In this document: piece by piece, positions 1-8,539 of the stretch
Layout of the letters: every line of letters begins with the position of its first letter
Numbering within the stretch: position 1 is the first letter of the stretch
Assembly: GCA_019237945.1 (NCBI GenBank)
Contig: JAFAOG010000409.1
Location: forward strand, 1-44,507
Direction of reading: 5' to 3'
Source of the DNA: Deltaproteobacteria bacterium
GTDB lineage: Bacteria > Myxococcota_A > Polyangia > Haliangiales > Haliangiaceae
Length of the DNA stretch: 44,507 nt
Translations under genes and position numbers: made by a program
The notes under the pieces: model-generated
Databases searched by the model: none
Told to the model about the DNA's origin: nothing
What the model saw: the letters and a program-made list of their open reading frames with translations, nothing else

Positions 1-372
1 TGTCCTCCTCACTGTCTTGCGCCTCGAGCGCGTTACACGTTGAGGCACGGTAAACCGCGACCTCGTTAGCGAGGAGGCCAGCCGCTTTTTCGGAATCCGC
101 GTTCTCGCCCGCCACTACATCCATTCTTGTGGTGGCGCAGGTGGACTTGTGACCGGCCGCGCGCGTTCGCGAGCGTCACCAGTACGCGGCCGCTCACAGG
201 GTCCACTGCGCCCGACCCTTGAGCGAGCGCTCCGTTTCGGAGATCTACACAAACAAGAGAGAGAAGAGCGCCTGCGCGCACGATCAGGAGAGCGCGTGCG
301 TTGGTGTCTGAGCTGTCGCGCAGATAGCGATCACTGCCGCGCGTTCCAACGGCCTCTGCTCGCGGTCGCGAG
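1..372. other. Intergenic stretch with no supported gene
   Basis: Short open frames exist on both strands, but their translations are Arg/Ser/Gly-rich. They lack the codon periodicity of neighbouring genes and resemble no family I know. An imperfect dyad (GCCTC at 21-25 with GAGGC at 42-46) and a small hairpin (CCTCG-TTAG-CGAGG, 61-74) are visible. The 3' end of a gene to the left may lie just outside the window. The purine-rich stretch around 250-290 looks non-coding. Confidence 0.5.
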
Positions 373-373
373 C
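358..373 (-). terminator. Hairpin abutting the stop codon of the dehydrogenase gene
   Basis: A near-perfect palindrome (GCTCGCG-GT-CGCGAGC) touches the TAG stop of the minus-strand gene that ends at 373. The stem is strong but no T-tract follows, so intrinsic termination is only a possibility. Confidence 0.3.
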
Positions 374-1638
374 TAGGCGAGGTCGCCCGCGAAGTCGAGG
401 AACGTGTAGCGGTTGCGCATCATGCGCGCGTGGCCGCTCGCGCGGTCGACGAGCGCCGGCGGCCAGCCGAGCTCCTCGGGCGTCGACGGCGCGGCGGCGG
501 CACGCAGCGCGGCGGCCATGCGGACCTCGCCGAGCGTGATGCGCGCGATGCGGTCGCGGATCTGCGGCCAGCGCGCGGCGAGGCGCGTGTTGATGTCGTC
601 GGCGAGCGCGGGCGTGATCAGCTTCTGCTCCAGCTCCTGCCAGCAGGTTTCGCCTTGGGAGGGGCCGAAGTGGGCGAGCACCTGGTCGCGCGTGATGCGG
701 GTGGGGTGGAGGCGCGGGGCGTCGAGCGTCAGGATGCGGTCCTGCAGGCGCGCCATCGCCAGCGATGCGACGCCGATCTGCTCGCCGTGGAACGTGTGCG
801 GGACGGACGGCGCCATCAGCTCGACGTAGTGCGAGAGCAGGTGCTCGCCTTGCGATGCGGGGAACGAGCCGCCGACGAGCGTCATGCCGAAGCCGGAGAG
901 CACGAGGGTGCGGGTGAGCGCGCGCATCGCGTCGAGATCGCCGCGCAGCAGGGCGGCGGCGCCATCGAGGAGCGCGGTCTCGTCGCCGGCGAGCATCGCG
1001 AACGGGGCCTCGCGATACGGGCGGTCGAGGAGCAGATGCGAGAGCAGCCAGTCGGCCTGGGCGGTCGGGCGCGCGACCGAATCGCCGAGGCCGGCGCGGA
1101 TCAGGCGCGGTGGCGCGGCGGCGAGCACGCGCAGGTCGAAGAACGCGGCGGTCGGCGTGATCGCGCGGACGGAGCGCTTGAACCCGCGCTCGGTCAGCGA
1201 GGCCGAGACCGACGTGTAGCCGTTCATCGACGGCGCGGTCGCGAACACGATCTGCGGGCAGTTGCGGCCGAGCGCGACCATCTTGCAGATGTCGTTGATA
1301 GTGCCCGAGCCGACCGCGACGATCGCCTCGACCGATGGCTCGACCGCCGCCGCGACGCGCGCGATCGTCTCTTCGTCCGCGACAACGCCGTCGTGCAGCA
1401 CGATCGACTGGCCGGCCAGCGCGCGCACGACGCGATCGCCGAGCGCGACCTGCGTGTTGACGTCGGCGACGACCGCGAAGCGGCGGCCGATGTTCAGCGC
1501 GGCGACGCGGTCGGCCTCGGTGCCGGCGAGCGTTGGCTCGATCGCGATCGCGCGCGCACTCGCCTTGAGCGGCTCGCCGGTTTCGGGATCGGGATAGGTG
1601 CCGGCGAGGAGAAGCGCGAGCGGATCAGGCTGCGGCAT
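373..1638 (-). CDS. sn-glycerol-1-phosphate dehydrogenase-like enzyme (iron-containing ADH superfamily)
   Basis: The 421-residue protein has the layout of bacterial AraM/EgsA-type glycerol-1-phosphate dehydrogenases. These interconvert dihydroxyacetone phosphate and sn-glycerol-1-phosphate using NAD(P)H and a divalent metal. Visible signatures are the nucleotide-binding GSGTINDICK, the substrate-loop TAPSMNGYTS, and likely metal ligands in GLGDSVARPTAQADW, SQGEHLLSHY and HTFHGEQIG. The start at MPQPDP was chosen because the longer frame is only Arg/Ser-rich shadow. This ATG lies 14 bases inside the end of the upstream TIM-barrel gene, so the two are probably translated together. In bacteria the product could feed an archaeal-type or other G1P-linked lipid, or serve polyol metabolism. 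Family call is firm; substrate is inferred. Confidence 0.88.
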   Translation of the reverse strand: MPQPDPLALLLAGTYPDPETGEPLKASARAIAIEPTLAGTEADRVAALNIGRRFAVVADVNTQVALGDRVVRALAGQSIVLHDGVVADEETIARVAAAVEPSVEAIVAVGSGTINDICKMVALGRNCPQIVFATAPSMNGYTSVSASLTERGFKRSVRAITPTAAFFDLRVLAAAPPRLIRAGLGDSVARPTAQADWLLSHLLLDRPYREAPFAMLAGDETALLDGAAALLRGDLDAMRALTRTLVLSGFGMTLVGGSFPASQGEHLLSHYVELMAPSVPHTFHGEQIGVASLAMARLQDRILTLDAPRLHPTRITRDQVLAHFGPSQGETCWQELEQKLITPALADDINTRLAARWPQIRDRIARITLGEVRMAAALRAAAAPSTPEELGWPPALVDRASGHARMMRNRYTFLDFAGDLA

Positions 1639-2305
1639 CGAGGATCGCCTCGAGCTGCGCCCGCAGCGTGCCCTTTCCCGGCGCGAACGAGAGGTCGAAC
1701 GCGGCCGAGCCGACGGTGAACGCATCGGCGCCGGCATCCTCGAGCTCGCGGACGCGCGCGGCGCCGTCGACGGAGCCGGCGACGAGCAGCGTTCCCTTCA
1801 TCACGCGGCGCGCGGCGCGCACGAGGTCGAGCGGCGGCGCCTCGGTCGCGCGATACGCGAGCAGGTCGACGCCCGCGCAGCCCGCCGCCTCGAAGCGCGC
1901 GCAGTCGGCGGCGATGTCGGCCGCGGAGCCGCCGAGCTTGGTCGGATGATCGTGCGGCTTGCCGGGAAACGGCAGGTAGCGCGTCGTCGAGCCCTCGAGG
2001 AGCGGCAGGACCGCGTCGATGTCGGTGCCGCCGAGCAGGCGGTCGATGCCGATGTCGCGGCCGAGCTGCGCGGACTGGATCGCGGTCTCGCGCGACGTCG
2101 ACACGACCTCGAGGTACGTGGTGGCTCCCGTCGCCTTGAGGGCGTGGGCGAGCTCGCGCGCGGCGTCGGGAGCGATGCCGACATCCTTGAAGCCGACGTG
2201 CGTGAGCTTCAGGGGACGGATCTCGTCGAGGACCTCGCGCCAGTTCGCGATCGTGCGGTCGGCGCGGGTGAGCATGAACACGAAGTCCATGCTTCTGGGT
2301 AGCAT
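1625..2305 (-). CDS. Phosphate-binding TIM-barrel protein (HisA/HisF-like fold)
   Basis: This 226-residue protein alternates strand-like segments (MDFVFML, HVGFKDV, TYLEVVS, RLLGGTD, GVDLLAY, TLLVAGSV, AFTVGSA) as a beta/alpha barrel does. The last two carry the pair of small glycine loops that bind a substrate phosphate in HisA, TrpC and PcrB-like barrels. KDVG near residue 40 and GGTD near 93 are likely active-site loops. I cannot name the reaction. It overlaps the glycerol-1-phosphate dehydrogenase gene by 14 bp and starts 2 bp after the cyclophilin stop, so it may use or make a related phosphorylated C3-C5 compound. An alternative ATG at 2290 (MDFVFML) may be the true start; neither has a clear ribosome-binding site. 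Confidence 0.8.
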   Translation of the reverse strand: MLPRSMDFVFMLTRADRTIANWREVLDEIRPLKLTHVGFKDVGIAPDAARELAHALKATGATTYLEVVSTSRETAIQSAQLGRDIGIDRLLGGTDIDAVLPLLEGSTTRYLPFPGKPHDHPTKLGGSAADIAADCARFEAAGCAGVDLLAYRATEAPPLDLVRAARRVMKGTLLVAGSVDGAARVRELEDAGADAFTVGSAAFDLSFAPGKGTLRAQLEAILDAAA

Positions 2306-2307
2306 GC

Positions 2308-2814
2308 TCAGTGGCGGCGGACGCGCTGGATGACCACCATGTCGTCGGGAGCATCCTTTGTGAAAGGACCGTTAGCTCCGGTCTTGACGGCCTTGATCTT
2401 GTCGACCACGTCCATGCCCGCGATCACGCGGCCGAATACGGCGTAGCCCCAGCCGGCCCCGTCCTTCGCCTTGTGGTCGAGAAACGCATTGTCGACCACA
2501 TTGACGAAGAACTGCGCGGTCGCCGAGTGCGGATCGCCGGTGCGCGCCATCGCGACCGTGCCGCGGGTGTTCTTGAGGCCGTTGTCGGCCTCGTTCTGGA
2601 CGGGCGCGCGCGTCTCCTTGCGCTCGTACATCTGATCGTAGCCGCCGCCCTGGATCATGAACGTCGGGATCACGCGGTGAAAGATCGTGTTGTCGTAGTG
2701 ATTGGCGTCGACGTACGCGAGGAAGTTCGCGACCGACTTCGGCGCGCGCGCCGGATCGAGCTGGATCGTGAAGGTGCCGAGATTCGTGGTGACGTCGACG
2801 ACGGGATCCGCCAT
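2308..2814 (-). CDS. Cyclophilin-type peptidyl-prolyl cis-trans isomerase
   Basis: This 168-residue single-domain cyclophilin catalyses cis-trans isomerisation of Xaa-Pro bonds in protein folding. Family motifs are FHRVIPTFMIQGG (catalytic Arg in FHR), GTVAMART, SATAQFFVN and GYAVFGRVIAGMDVVDKI. There is no signal peptide, so it is cytoplasmic like PpiB. ATG at 2814 is preferred over a TTG 15 bases further out because a GTGGGGG stretch sits just upstream. It is first in a tight minus-strand group with the TIM-barrel and dehydrogenase genes, and its start is 21 bp from the divergent lipoprotein gene. Confidence 0.95.
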   Translation of the reverse strand: MADPVVDVTTNLGTFTIQLDPARAPKSVANFLAYVDANHYDNTIFHRVIPTFMIQGGGYDQMYERKETRAPVQNEADNGLKNTRGTVAMARTGDPHSATAQFFVNVVDNAFLDHKAKDGAGWGYAVFGRVIAGMDVVDKIKAVKTGANGPFTKDAPDDMVVIQRVRRH

Positions 2815-2835
2815 GCCCCCACGATACAATGAGTC

Positions 2836-4071
2836 GTGCGCTGGATCTGGCTCGCGCTGCTCGTTGCGTGCGGCGACAACGTCGTGCCGCGCCTCGAGCC
2901 GGTCACCTACGACCTCGCCGGCACGACCTACGAGTCACCGATCTTCTTCCACGATCGCGCGCGCGACGAGAAGTGCCTCGCGGTCCCGTGGGCGGATGGC
3001 GCGACGTACTGCACGCCCGTGCTCCTGCCGGTCGCATTTCTCGACGACGCGTGCTCCGAGCCCGTCGCGCTCGGCACCACCGGCTACGCACCGACGATGT
3101 TCGTGCTCGGCGGCAAGCGCACCGTGCGTCGCGTGCATCCGGTGACGCCGCGCGCCGCGCCCGCGCAGTACTGGACGAGCGCGAATGGCACGTGTACCGG
3201 GCCGTTCACGCCGACCGCAGACATGATGTGGGGCGACCTCGGCGACGAGCTCGACGAGAGCGCGTTCGTGCGGCTGTACCGCTCGGCGCCCGAGGGCCGC
3301 GACCGGCTCCAGGTCATCGCGTACAACACGCTCGACGGGCTTCACGCGCCGCGGTTCCTGCACGATCGCGATCTGCAGGTCGATTGCGTGCTCGCCGACG
3401 GCCGCGATCGCGATCGCGTAGCGTGCCGGCCGCCCGATGCCGTCGAGGCCGCGTACTTTCTCGACGCGAGCTGCACCCAGCCCGCGATCGCGGTGCCCGG
3501 CGACGCGCCGCCGTTCGCCCGCCTCGGGTGCGAGTCGTACGCACGCGTGGGGACCGAGGTTACCTCACCGCTGTACACGGCGGCCGGCGGCACCTGCCAG
3601 CCGCAGGACCTCCCGGGTTGGCATGTCTACCCGGTCGGCGATCCGGTCGAGCTGGCGTACGCGACGAGGGAGCGCCACGGCACCGGCCGCATCCAGCCGA
3701 TCGACGACGTCGCCGGCGAGGCGCACATTCCCGACGGGCTGTTGTACGACGCGGTGCTCGACGCCGACTGCGAGCTCTCGCCGTTCGATGGGCCCGCGCG
3801 ATGCCTGCCCGCGTCGACGGTCCCGACGACCGTCTACTACGCCGACGAGGGCTGCACGACCGAGCGCGACATCGCGGTCCTGTTCACGACCGCCTGCCAC
3901 GCCGCCGAGCGGTTCGCGTACGACACCGGCTTCCGCGCGATCGGCCCCGTCGTGACCGACCCGCTCTACGTACCGAGCACCGGCGACCGCTGCATGTTGC
4001 AGCCACCGGCCGGAGAGCCGCATGACGTCGGTCCGGAGCTGCCGCTCGACACGTTCGTTCCGGCGTTGTGA
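2836..4071 (+). CDS. Predicted Cys-rich lipoprotein of unknown function
   Basis: The 411-residue protein starts at GTG with a short hydrophobic segment and lipobox (MRWIWLALLVACGDN), so mature Cys12 should be lipidated. The rest is rich in regularly spaced cysteines and repeats a loose pattern of the type YFLDASCTQP / YYADEGCTTE / FLDDACSEP, about every 60-100 residues. This suggests a tandem of small disulfide-bonded beta modules on the cell surface. Myxobacteria carry many such orphan lipoproteins. I recognise no catalytic motif. The next gene on the same strand, a coiled-coil protein, begins 19 bp after its stop, so the two are probably co-transcribed. Confidence 0.85.
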   Translation: MRWIWLALLVACGDNVVPRLEPVTYDLAGTTYESPIFFHDRARDEKCLAVPWADGATYCTPVLLPVAFLDDACSEPVALGTTGYAPTMFVLGGKRTVRRVHPVTPRAAPAQYWTSANGTCTGPFTPTADMMWGDLGDELDESAFVRLYRSAPEGRDRLQVIAYNTLDGLHAPRFLHDRDLQVDCVLADGRDRDRVACRPPDAVEAAYFLDASCTQPAIAVPGDAPPFARLGCESYARVGTEVTSPLYTAAGGTCQPQDLPGWHVYPVGDPVELAYATRERHGTGRIQPIDDVAGEAHIPDGLLYDAVLDADCELSPFDGPARCLPASTVPTTVYYADEGCTTERDIAVLFTTACHAAERFAYDTGFRAIGPVVTDPLYVPSTGDRCMLQPPAGEPHDVGPELPLDTFVPAL

Positions 4072-4090
4072 GATACTGATCGGCGGGGAC

Positions 4091-5476
4091 ATGAAGAAGA
4101 TCCGCGATCCGCGGCAGGATCCGCCGACGCCGGAGGAAGTGGCGACGAACTATCGCGTCGATCGCGTGTACTCGCCGCCACAACCTGCGCGCGCGAAGAC
4201 GATCGATCCGAGCCAGGTTGCTTCGGAGTTGCTCGCACGACGGTCGTCGAAGACCGCGCCCCCGCCGATCGCGGGAGCCGGCGAGGACACCGAGCTGGCA
4301 CTGCGCCGGCAGCTATCGCGCCTGCAGCGGCAGCTCGCCGAGGCCCAGCGCGAGCTCGCGAACAAGGATGACGAGCTGGCGGCCGAGGTCGAGAAGCGGA
4401 TGCAGCTCGTCGAGGCGCACGATGCGTCGACCGCCGAGCTCGGCGTCATTCACGCGAAGCTCGCCGAGCTGTCCGCGTACGAGGTGCGCACGCGCGGGAT
4501 GGAGCAGCGGCTCCAGGAAGCGACGGCGACCTCCGACGAGCTGGCCGAGGTGGTCGCGAAGGAGCGCCGCGAGCGCGTGTCGCTCGAGCAGCAGCTCCAG
4601 GACCTGCAGATGTCGCTCGAGGAGACGCGCTCGGTCTGGACGCTCGAGAAGAAGACGCTCGAGGACCGCCTCGCGTCGGAGCTCGCCGAGCTCGAGGCGA
4701 AGCGCAAGGCGGCGGTGGCGGCCGGCGAGGAGGCGCTCGCCCAGGCGACGCAGCGGATGACCGAGGCGCACGAGGCCGAGACTGCGCAGCTGAAGGAAGC
4801 GCACGAGCGATCGGTATCGACGCTGCGCGGGGAGCTCGAGCCCCAGGTGATCCAGGCGCGCACGCTGGCCGAGGAGCGCGAGCGGCTCGCGAGCCAGATC
4901 GAGGCGCTCAAGTCGGAGGCCGTGCGCACCGCGCTCGAGCACACCGACGAGCTGCAGCGGCTGCGCACGCAGCTGACCGAGAAGCACGAGGCGGAGGCGG
5001 CGGCGGCGGCGCGTGCAGCGGCCGCGGAGCTCGCGAGTGAGACCGGCCAGCGCGACAAGCAGATCCTCGAGCTGCAGCAGGCAGTGCGCGCCGCGGAGTC
5101 CCGCGCGCAGACATCGGAAGACGAGGTCGCGCTGCTCCGCGAGGGGCTCAAGAAGACGCAGCGCGAGGCGACCGAGGCCTCCGAGCGCGCGACGCGCCTC
5201 GAAGCCGATACGAAGTCGCTCGACGAGCGGCTGACGCTTGCACTCGCGACGATCGAGAAGCACGTCGAGACGACGCGCGAGCTGCGCGAACAGCTCGAAG
5301 CCCAGGAGCGCGAGACACGCCGCGGCGCGATGGATCGGATGCGCTTCGTCGCCTATCTCGAAGAAGGTCTCGCGATGCTCGGCGCACTGCCGCCCGCCGC
5401 GGAGCCGCCCGAGCCGCCCGAGCTCGAGGTCGAGTCGGATCCCGAGCCGGAGCCCGAGCCCGGCGACGCCGGCTGA
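4091..5476 (+). CDS. Long coiled-coil protein with acidic Pro-Glu tail
   Basis: ATG at 4091 follows GGCGGGGAC, an acceptable ribosome-binding site. The 461-residue product has a polar N-terminus of about 75 residues. It then shows almost unbroken heptad-like Glu/Arg/Leu/Ala sequence (for example LRRQLSRLQRQLAEAQREL) to about residue 425, predicting a long alpha-helical coiled coil. The end is a Pro/Glu-rich acidic tail. There is no signal peptide or membrane segment, so a cytoplasmic scaffold or filament-like role is plausible; myxobacterial cytoskeletal and motility complexes use such proteins, but this is analogy only. The last 124 bases are also coding on the opposite strand. Confidence 0.85.
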   Translation: MKKIRDPRQDPPTPEEVATNYRVDRVYSPPQPARAKTIDPSQVASELLARRSSKTAPPPIAGAGEDTELALRRQLSRLQRQLAEAQRELANKDDELAAEVEKRMQLVEAHDASTAELGVIHAKLAELSAYEVRTRGMEQRLQEATATSDELAEVVAKERRERVSLEQQLQDLQMSLEETRSVWTLEKKTLEDRLASELAELEAKRKAAVAAGEEALAQATQRMTEAHEAETAQLKEAHERSVSTLRGELEPQVIQARTLAEERERLASQIEALKSEAVRTALEHTDELQRLRTQLTEKHEAEAAAAARAAAAELASETGQRDKQILELQQAVRAAESRAQTSEDEVALLREGLKKTQREATEASERATRLEADTKSLDERLTLALATIEKHVETTRELREQLEAQERETRRGAMDRMRFVAYLEEGLAMLGALPPAAEPPEPPELEVESDPEPEPEPGDAG

Positions 5477-6885
5477 ATGCACCCTCGCCCGCCGACGAGG
5501 ATCCGCGAAAAGCCCACGTCGCGCGCGGCCTGCGCGTAGAACAGCAGGTCCCTCGCCGTCACCTTGCCGCCGAGCGTGATCGCGAGCGTGCCGCACGGGT
5601 CGGTCTTGCAGCGCCCGGCGAGCGCGGCCGCGAGCTGCGATGGCGTGCCGGTCGCGAACGCGTCACCGTCGGCACACGCGTGTGGCGTGCCATGCAGATC
5701 GATCGCGATCGGCTCGCCGTCGCCGCGGTTCGCGGTGCGCGCATCGAAGCCGACGCCCATGAATACCGGCGCCCCCGCATCTGCCTTCACGGCGACGACG
5801 ACGGCATTGCGCACCGGCGCGACCTCGATCGCGTCCGAGATCGTCGTCGGCGACGCGTCCGGATCCGCGACGACGAGCACCGAGCTCTCCGCCCCGAGGT
5901 CGCCGTAGCGCGAGATGCCGTTCGCGTGCGCCTCGATCTTCACGCCGTAACCGCCATCCGCCGTCACGCGCCACGGAGCGGGATCGCCGCGCGACAGATC
6001 ACATGCGACCTCGCTGACGATCGGAGGCGCGCCGACCTTGAGGCCGATCAGCGCACTGGCGATGCACGCATCGACCTGGTGATCGCCGAGCCCGCCGACG
6101 CGCGCCGTGATCACGCCGCCATCGAACGCGACGAACAGCATCGCGCGCACCGACCCCGTGCGATCGCCGATGCATTCGTCGAGCTTCGGCAGCTTCGCGC
6201 GGATCGCGGTCTCCAGCTCGGTCGCCGCAGCGGTCGCGATGTCGTTGGGCGCGAGTGCCTCGCTCGCCGCGTACGGCGTCCAGACCTTCGGATCGCTGAT
6301 GTGCGGCGGGACGACCGGCGCCGGTGCCGACGCGCCCCCGTACGTCAGCGCGATGCTCGCTCCGAAGGCCTCCTTCATCGGCGACGGCGTGGCGCGCACG
6401 ACGGCCGCGATGCACGCGTTGTCGGTCTTGACGCTCGTCACCTTGCCGTCGGCGCCGACCGTGATCGCGACCTCGATCGTCGCCTTGCCCGTCTTCACGC
6501 ACGCGTCGAGCTTGCCGCGCTGCCGCGCGAACATCCGCTTGACGATCCTCGGATCGATGCCGGCGCTGCGGACGTCGATCCGCGGGCGCAGCGGCGTGAA
6601 GACGCGCGGCGTATCCGGCGCGTCGGCCACCTCGTCGACGCCGGTGATCGCGATCGCCGAGTCACTGCCGGTGCCGAGAAATCCCGCGCTCTCTGTGCTC
6701 GGCAGATCGATCGCCTCGAACAGCGGCCGCTCGCCTCGCGGCGCGAGCTCCGCCGGCGCGCAACCGACGAGCTTCGTGTGCAACGCCACCGCCGCAACCG
6801 CCGGGGCCGCGCTGCCCGCCGCCGGCGCGGCCGGCTTGTCATGCTTCGCACACGCGACCAGCACCACCGCCCAGGCGACTCTCAT
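5353..6885 (-). CDS. Lipoprotein with two AgmX/PglI-like C-terminal modules
   Basis: The start MRVAWAVVLVACAKHD gives a short signal and lipobox Cys12. Two copies of a TonB-C-like module typical of myxobacterial AgmX/PglI proteins follow. The first is around residues 150-230 (ARQRGKLDACV, then ITVGADGKVTSVK). The second is around 280-350 (LPKLDECIGDRTG, then DGGVITARVGGLGDHQVDACI). A later segment (VVVAVKADAGAPV ... LLFYAQAARDVGFSRILVG) resembles the ExbD periplasmic fold. Together these hint at a part of a proton-driven Exb/Tol-like or gliding-motility envelope machine. The Ser/Gly-rich tail is read antisense to the coiled-coil gene for 124 bp. It lies 13 bp after the next lipoprotein gene, probably in one operon. 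Confidence 0.82.
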   Translation of the reverse strand: MRVAWAVVLVACAKHDKPAAPAAGSAAPAVAAVALHTKLVGCAPAELAPRGERPLFEAIDLPSTESAGFLGTGSDSAIAITGVDEVADAPDTPRVFTPLRPRIDVRSAGIDPRIVKRMFARQRGKLDACVKTGKATIEVAITVGADGKVTSVKTDNACIAAVVRATPSPMKEAFGASIALTYGGASAPAPVVPPHISDPKVWTPYAASEALAPNDIATAAATELETAIRAKLPKLDECIGDRTGSVRAMLFVAFDGGVITARVGGLGDHQVDACIASALIGLKVGAPPIVSEVACDLSRGDPAPWRVTADGGYGVKIEAHANGISRYGDLGAESSVLVVADPDASPTTISDAIEVAPVRNAVVVAVKADAGAPVFMGVGFDARTANRGDGEPIAIDLHGTPHACADGDAFATGTPSQLAAALAGRCKTDPCGTLAITLGGKVTARDLLFYAQAARDVGFSRILVGGRGCIQPASPGSGSGSGSDSTSSSGGSGGSAAGGSAPSIARPSSR

Positions 6886-6898
6886 CGCGCCATCATAG

Positions 6899-7426
6899 CT
6901 AGTGCCGCGGGGCCTTGTCGCTGGCGCACACGCCGACAAACGCGCCGACGAGCACGCGATCCGGATCGTTGAAGTGCACGTCGTACGTCGTCGACACGGA
7001 GAAGCACAGGCCGTTGCGGATCGGCGCGATGCCGACATCGAGCGTCGGCGAGAACGCGGAGAACTTGCGGTCGCCGTCGAGCGTGCGCTGCGAGTTGATC
7101 ACGTCGAACATCACGCGCGCGAACGCGAAGCCCGCGCCGACCGGCACTGCGCCCGCCCACCCGAGCTGCCCCGCCGTCGACATGTGCTCGTCGCCGATCT
7201 GACGCCACGTGACTCCGAATGCATTCGGCATCAGCGGGTTCTTGTCGATCGGTCCCGTCGCGCCGAACAGTCGCACCTCGACGCCCGTCGGCTCGTCGCC
7301 CTTCGTGTAGCTCGCCGCCGCGGTCCCGGCCGGGAGTCCCGCCGTCGTCGGGCCCGTCGGCATCACCGCGCCCGTCGTGAGGCCGCCGACGCAGCCGGTC
7401 GTCGCAAGCAGCAAGAGCACCCGCAT
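6899..7426 (-). CDS. Small lipoprotein, unknown function
   Basis: The start MRVLLLLATTGCVGG gives a 175-residue precursor with lipobox Cys12. An upstream ATG at 7456 in the same frame is possible, but it would place the hydrophobic segment internally. The mature part alternates hydrophobic and polar residues (VGAGFAFARVMFDVI, NGLCFSVSTTYDVHF, VLVGAFVGVCA) like an outer-membrane-associated beta structure. It is flanked by two other lipoprotein genes on the same strand, with 13 bp to the downstream AgmX-like gene. No family recognised. Confidence 0.8.
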   Translation of the reverse strand: MRVLLLLATTGCVGGLTTGAVMPTGPTTAGLPAGTAAASYTKGDEPTGVEVRLFGATGPIDKNPLMPNAFGVTWRQIGDEHMSTAGQLGWAGAVPVGAGFAFARVMFDVINSQRTLDGDRKFSAFSPTLDVGIAPIRNGLCFSVSTTYDVHFNDPDRVLVGAFVGVCASDKAPRH

Positions 7427-7534
7427 CGCCGCTGGTGCATGCAAGCGCGCGCGCATCGGCACATCGCGGCAGATCCGAGCAAGCGGTGGCAAGGCGCGGA
7501 CGCGACCGTGGCGCGCTCGCAACAGCGACGGAGA

Positions 7535-8539
7535 TCAGTGTCGCGCGACGCACCCGGCTTGCATCGCCGCGACCGCCTGCTGGGCACCGCTGCCGAGGCC
7601 CTCGCCCTGGCAGCCGTCCGCCTGCGAATAGCAGTGATAGGCGGTGGTGCTCGTGATCTGCATCTCGTAGAGCTGCGCCATGCCGGTGACCGCGGTCGCC
7701 TGGTTCGTGCAGTCGAAGAACTCGACGCGCGTATTCGGATACGCATACACGCCGCCGACCGCGATCGAGTCGTCTCGCCAGCGCGCGATCTCGGTCGCGG
7801 TGTTCGTCGTCGCGCCGCAGCTGTTCGGCGCCGGGATGTTCTCCCAGCTGTCGAGCTTCGACGGCAGGCGCATCGTCACGCTCGCGCCGCACACTGTCGC
7901 GGTGGCCGCGGCGTTGCCGTCGCAGCCGAGATCGATGCGCGCGAACGGCGGGCCCGAGAGCTCGTTGACGTAATCGAGGACCGCGCCCATCCCGTAGGTC
8001 GCGAGCGCGTAGCCGAGCTGGCCGCTGCCGCCGGAGAAGCCCTGCCCGCAGAAGCCCTTCGTGCGATCGCGGCCGTGCAGCGTGTCGAACGCCCACTGCA
8101 GCACGGTCGCCGGGCGACACGCGGCCGTCTTGATGCCCGCGCTCGTCGTCTGTTCCCAGTCGGTCGCCCACGCGACGAACACCTGGCGAAAGCCGGCGGC
8201 CGCATACGCCTGCGCGCCGGTGTTCTCGACGCCCTCACCGCCTCCGCCGGAGAAATGCACGATCGTCCCCGCGCCGCTGCCGGCGAGCACGCCGACCGTC
8301 GCCGTGATCGACTCGCTCTCGATCCCCGGGCAGTCGGTGACGGTCAGCGTCTGGCACTGCGCGGTTGCCGGCATGCCTTGCGGACACGTCGCGGGCGTCG
8401 CGCTGACCGTGCCGAGCGCCGAGCTCGCCGGTGCATCCGAAACGGCGACATCGCCGGCGGCGTCGCCCGCGGGGGCATCGCTACCGGCGTGTCCACTGCC
8501 TCCGCACGCAGCGAGCGCGGCGAGCAGAGCAGCGCGCAT
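7535..8539 (-). CDS. Secreted lipoprotein with alpha/beta-hydrolase-like nucleophile elbow
   Basis: MRAALLAALAACGGSG gives a lipobox Cys, followed by a Ser/Ala/Asp linker. The 334-residue protein contains GTIVHFSGGGGEG (a candidate oxyanion-hole loop), AGFRQVFVAWATDWEQ, and FCGQGFSGGSGQLGYAL, where GFSGG has the form of a serine-nucleophile elbow. Several cysteines suggest disulfides in the mature protein. A hydrolase or esterase on the cell surface is likely; I do not recognise a specific substrate family, and the acid and His of the triad are not obvious. Its ATG shares one base with the TGA of the upstream gene (TGATG), which implies translational coupling. Confidence 0.8.
   Translation of the reverse strand: MRAALLAALAACGGSGHAGSDAPAGDAAGDVAVSDAPASSALGTVSATPATCPQGMPATAQCQTLTVTDCPGIESESITATVGVLAGSGAGTIVHFSGGGGEGVENTGAQAYAAAGFRQVFVAWATDWEQTTSAGIKTAACRPATVLQWAFDTLHGRDRTKGFCGQGFSGGSGQLGYALATYGMGAVLDYVNELSGPPFARIDLGCDGNAAATATVCGASVTMRLPSKLDSWENIPAPNSCGATTNTATEIARWRDDSIAVGGVYAYPNTRVEFFDCTNQATAVTGMAQLYEMQITSTTAYHCYSQADGCQGEGLGSGAQQAVAAMQAGCVARH

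Noticed and set aside
1-372. Short open frames on both strands (66-281 minus, 149-376 plus)
   Set aside because: No ribosome-binding site, no recognisable family, and composition unlike neighbouring genes.
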